Origin: Comamonadaceae bacterium ALPHA2B
GTDB taxonomy: Bacteria > Pseudomonadota > Gammaproteobacteria > Burkholderiales > Burkholderiaceae_C
Assembly (NCBI GenBank): GCA_005503065.1
Contig: SCOE01000044.1
Span: 1 to 44,121, forward strand
Direction of reading: 5' to 3'
DNA: 44,121 nt
Shown: one piece after another, positions 42,101 to 44,121 of the stretch
Numbering within the stretch: position 1 is the first letter of the stretch
Layout: each line of letters opens with the position of its first letter
Notes under the pieces: generated by a model
What the model was told of the DNA's origin: nothing
What the model saw: only the letters and a program-made list of their open reading frames with translations
Databases searched by the model: none
Translations under genes and position numbers: made by a program

Positions 42101-42391
42101 ATGTCCACACCCACCTTCGCCACCATCTCCCGCATCGTGCAGGAAGAGCACGCCTGCGACCCGGCCCTGATCCGCCGCGACGTGCCCCTGGCCGACCTGG
42201 GCCTGGACTCGCTGGCCCTGATGGAATTCATCTTCTCGGTCGAGGATGCCTTCCATCTGCGCCTGCCCGAGGACAAGCTCGACCCGCGCGAAGCCGGCAT
42301 CACGCTGGGCGACCTGTGCGATGCGATCGATGCCCGGCTGGCCGAGGAGCAGGCCGCGGACGCCGCGCACCCGGCAGCGGCGCATGCCTGA
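42101..42391 (+). CDS. acyl carrier protein
   Basis: 96 residues with the 4'-phosphopantetheine serine S37 in DLGLDSLALMEFIF, and helices typical of ACPs (ISRIVQEEHACD at the front, LGDLCDAIDARLAEEQ at the back). It is more divergent than housekeeping AcpP (no EEFD patch). The last bases overlap the ketosynthase start (eight bases), so both are coupled. It is probably a dedicated carrier for this cluster and not the fatty-acid synthase ACP. Confidence 0.9.
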   Translation: MSTPTFATISRIVQEEHACDPALIRRDVPLADLGLDSLALMEFIFSVEDAFHLRLPEDKLDPREAGITLGDLCDAIDARLAEEQAADAAHPAAAHA

Positions 42392-43634
42392 GGCCCGGCC
42401 GATGACCGGCGCACCGGTGGCCATCACGGGCCTCGGTGCCGTGACGCCGCTGGGCGCCAGCGTCCGTGCGCTGCACGACACGCTGTCCGACAACCTGTGC
42501 GCCGTCGCGGCGCGCGAGGTGGTGATCGAGGGCGTGGAGCGCTTCACCTTCGGCGCGGCCGCCTGCACCGGCTTCGAGGAACGGCAGGTCCGCGGGCCCT
42601 CGGGCGTGGCCCTCGACCGCGGCACCGCCCTGGCGCTGACCGCCGCACGCGAAGCGGCCGCACAGGCCGGCCTCACAGGGGACGCGCGCCCGGTCGAACC
42701 CGAACGCCTGGGCGTGTACTGGGGCGCCGGCATGGGCGGCGCGTCCAGCTTCGACCAGAGCACCGAGCAGCTCTACGCACGTCATCGGCGCCTGCGTCCC
42801 ACCACCGTGCTGACCACGATGCCCAACGCCGCGGCGGCCGAGCTGTCGATGGCCTTCGGCGCACGTGCCGCTTCGATGGGCTATGCCTGCGCCTGTGCCT
42901 CGTCGGCGGTGGCGATCGGCGAGGCGATGCGCGCGATCCGCGCGGGCTGGGTGGACATCGCCGTCGTCGGCGGCCACGAGGCCCTGCTGTCGCCGGGTGT
43001 GATCGCCAGCTGGCAGGCGATGAAGGTGCTGGCCCCGGCGAACGGCGAGCCGCGCACGGTGTGCCGCCCCTTCACCCATGACCGCGCCGGCTTCGCACTC
43101 GGCGAGGGGGCGGCGGCACTGGTCATCGAGTCGCTGGATTCGGCACGCCGCCGCGGCGCGCCGCTGCTGGCGCTGCTCTCGGGCTACGGCACCAGCTGCG
43201 ACGCGGCGCACATCAGCACGCCGGACAGCGCGGGCCAGGTGCGCGCCATGAAGGCGGCGCTGGCCGACGCCGGCCTGGTGCCGGGCGACATCGGGCACGT
43301 CAATACGCACGGCACCGGCACCCTCGCAGGGGACCTGGCCGAGGCGGGCTCGCTGGCCGAAGTGTTCGGCACTCGCGGTGTGCCGGTCAGCGCGACCAAG
43401 GCGCTGCACGGCCACCTGATGGGTGCGGGCGGCGCCGTGGAGCTGGTCTGCGCGCTGCATGCGATGCAGGCGGCGCGGCTGCCGGCCTGTGCCGGCGCCC
43501 CGGCCGAGGCCCTCGGCATCGACCTGGTGCACGGGCAGTCGCCGCGCGCGGTGCCTCCGCAGCGGCATGTGATGTCGAACTCCTTCGCGTTCGGCGGCAC
43601 CAACGCCGTGCTCATCGCGAGCCGGCTCGCGTGA
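42384..43634 (+). CDS. beta-ketoacyl-ACP synthase family protein
   Basis: 416 residues from ATG 42384 (alternative 42402). The condensing-enzyme triad is intact: C171 in YACACASSAVAIGEA, H309 in NTHGTGTLAGDLAE and H344 in ATKALHGHLMGAGGAVE (with K339). The closing NSFAFGGTNAVLI is FabF-like. It extends ACP-bound acyl chains by decarboxylative condensation; its chain type is unknown. It is linked to the ACP by an eight-base overlap and follows the hydrolase. No ketoreductase or dehydratase is within the window, but the operon may continue beyond. Confidence 0.92.
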   Translation: MPEARPMTGAPVAITGLGAVTPLGASVRALHDTLSDNLCAVAAREVVIEGVERFTFGAAACTGFEERQVRGPSGVALDRGTALALTAAREAAAQAGLTGDARPVEPERLGVYWGAGMGGASSFDQSTEQLYARHRRLRPTTVLTTMPNAAAAELSMAFGARAASMGYACACASSAVAIGEAMRAIRAGWVDIAVVGGHEALLSPGVIASWQAMKVLAPANGEPRTVCRPFTHDRAGFALGEGAAALVIESLDSARRRGAPLLALLSGYGTSCDAAHISTPDSAGQVRAMKAALADAGLVPGDIGHVNTHGTGTLAGDLAEAGSLAEVFGTRGVPVSATKALHGHLMGAGGAVELVCALHAMQAARLPACAGAPAEALGIDLVHGQSPRAVPPQRHVMSNSFAFGGTNAVLIASRLA

Positions 43635-43708
43635 TTCCGCGCGTGACCTTGCCAGACGCTGAACGTCACAGTCAGTCGATGTTCACGCGTCGCGCCTAGC
43701 ATCCCGCC

Positions 43709-44121
43709 ATGTCCACCATGCGCCTGCGTCGCCTGCTGTCCACCCAGTGCCTGGCCTGGTGGATCGGCGCCCTGCTGCTGTCGGCGCTGCAGCCTTTCAT
43801 CGCGGTGCATTTCCGCAGCGACGGCTGGGAGGACGAGCCGGGCTTCCGCATCCGGCCGATGAGCCAGACCACCCAGTTCGAGCGTGACGGACGGAGCGAC
43901 CATGCACGCGAGCACGAGACCACGCTCTTCGTGCCTCAGGGTGCCGGCATGCAGGCGGCACACGCCTTCGGCGATGCCCTCGGCGCTCTCCTGGCGCTGC
44001 TGGCTCTGGCGCTGCCGCTCGCGGTGCTGAAGCATCTGCCGACCCCGCGCGGAACGACACCCGCTCCAGGCCCGCGACCCTGCACACGCGGCGGTCCGCC
44101 CCCGCCCGCCGCGCCCTGGCA
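43709..44121 (+). CDS. hypothetical membrane protein, N-terminal part (runs off the window edge)
   Basis: From ATG 43709 the frame is open to the last base (137 codons plus two bases). The predicted protein has a hydrophobic segment near 14-32 (CLAWWIGALLLSALQPFIAV), a polar loop rich in His/Asp/Glu (DGRSDHAREHETT), a second hydrophobic segment near 92-112 (ALGALLALLALALPLAVL) and a Pro-rich tail. I do not recognise the family. It starts 75 bases after the ketosynthase and may or may not belong to that operon. The gap holds a 7-bp inverted pair (CGCGTGA 43640-43646, TCACGCG 43683-43689). Confidence 0.55.
   Translation, partial: MSTMRLRRLLSTQCLAWWIGALLLSALQPFIAVHFRSDGWEDEPGFRIRPMSQTTQFERDGRSDHAREHETTLFVPQGAGMQAAHAFGDALGALLALLALALPLAVLKHLPTPRGTTPAPGPRPCTRGGPPPPAAPW

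Noticed and set aside
43640-43689. The CGCGTGA/TCACGCG pair after the ketosynthase as a terminator
   Set aside because: The 7-bp arms are 36 bases apart with no T-run after them, so the evidence for termination is too thin. It is only mentioned in the last gene entry.

Overview
The window is GC-rich, densely packed chromosomal DNA from a betaproteobacterium, most probably a Comamonadaceae member close to Variovorax or Acidovorax. That placement is inferred from the codon usage, the AcnD/PrpF type of methylcitrate cycle, a Bug-type solute receptor, and intergenic repeats of a kind I associate with that family. I see no rRNA, tRNA, CRISPR array, insertion sequence or prophage.

Layout. 1-2.6 kb: the 5' part of an acyl-CoA dehydrogenase gene behind a long structured leader, a PaiB-type FMN-binding regulator and an RhtA-type exporter. 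2.6-12.5 kb: a sulfur island, all on the minus strand, running sbp, ssuE, two SsuA-type receptors, a small unknown ORF, ssuD, ssuC, a third SsuA-type receptor, ssuB, metY and a molbindin. 12.6-16.2 kb: plus-strand housekeeping genes yggX, mnmC, a transglutaminase-like protein and a 92-residue unknown. 16.2-19.4 kb: mesD and mesX (folate-independent methionine synthase and its DUF1852 partner) divergent from metR. 19.4-27 kb: a methylcitrate-cycle operon (prpC, acnD, prpF and a PrpB-like lyase) divergent from its probable XRE-type regulator. 26.9-33.3 kb: a LysR gene divergent from a compact catabolic-looking operon (CoA-transferase, DUF1254 protein, Bug receptor, lipoprotein esterase). 33.5-37 kb: FecR-domain protein, heme-c sensor with HAMP, and Ser/Thr kinase. 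37-39 kb: dadA divergent from an Lrp-type regulator. 39-44.1 kb: a two-component system divergent from an alpha/beta hydrolase, acyl carrier protein and ketosynthase operon, then a truncated membrane protein.

How the parts fit. The sulfur island can release sulfite from organosulfonates. After reduction to sulfide elsewhere, MetY can make homocysteine, and MesD with MesX can methylate it without folate under MetR control. The prp operon handles propionyl-CoA.

The least explained items are the MesX/MesD pair (methyl donor unknown), the kinase, heme-sensor and FecR cluster whose kinase carries a duplicated C-terminal module, and the two-component-linked hydrolase/ACP/ketosynthase set. The last has three phased 11-bp repeats in its control region. 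There are also several structured repeats, one of which encodes the C-terminus of AcnD and one of which forms a 124-bp hairpin at the junction of two convergent genes.
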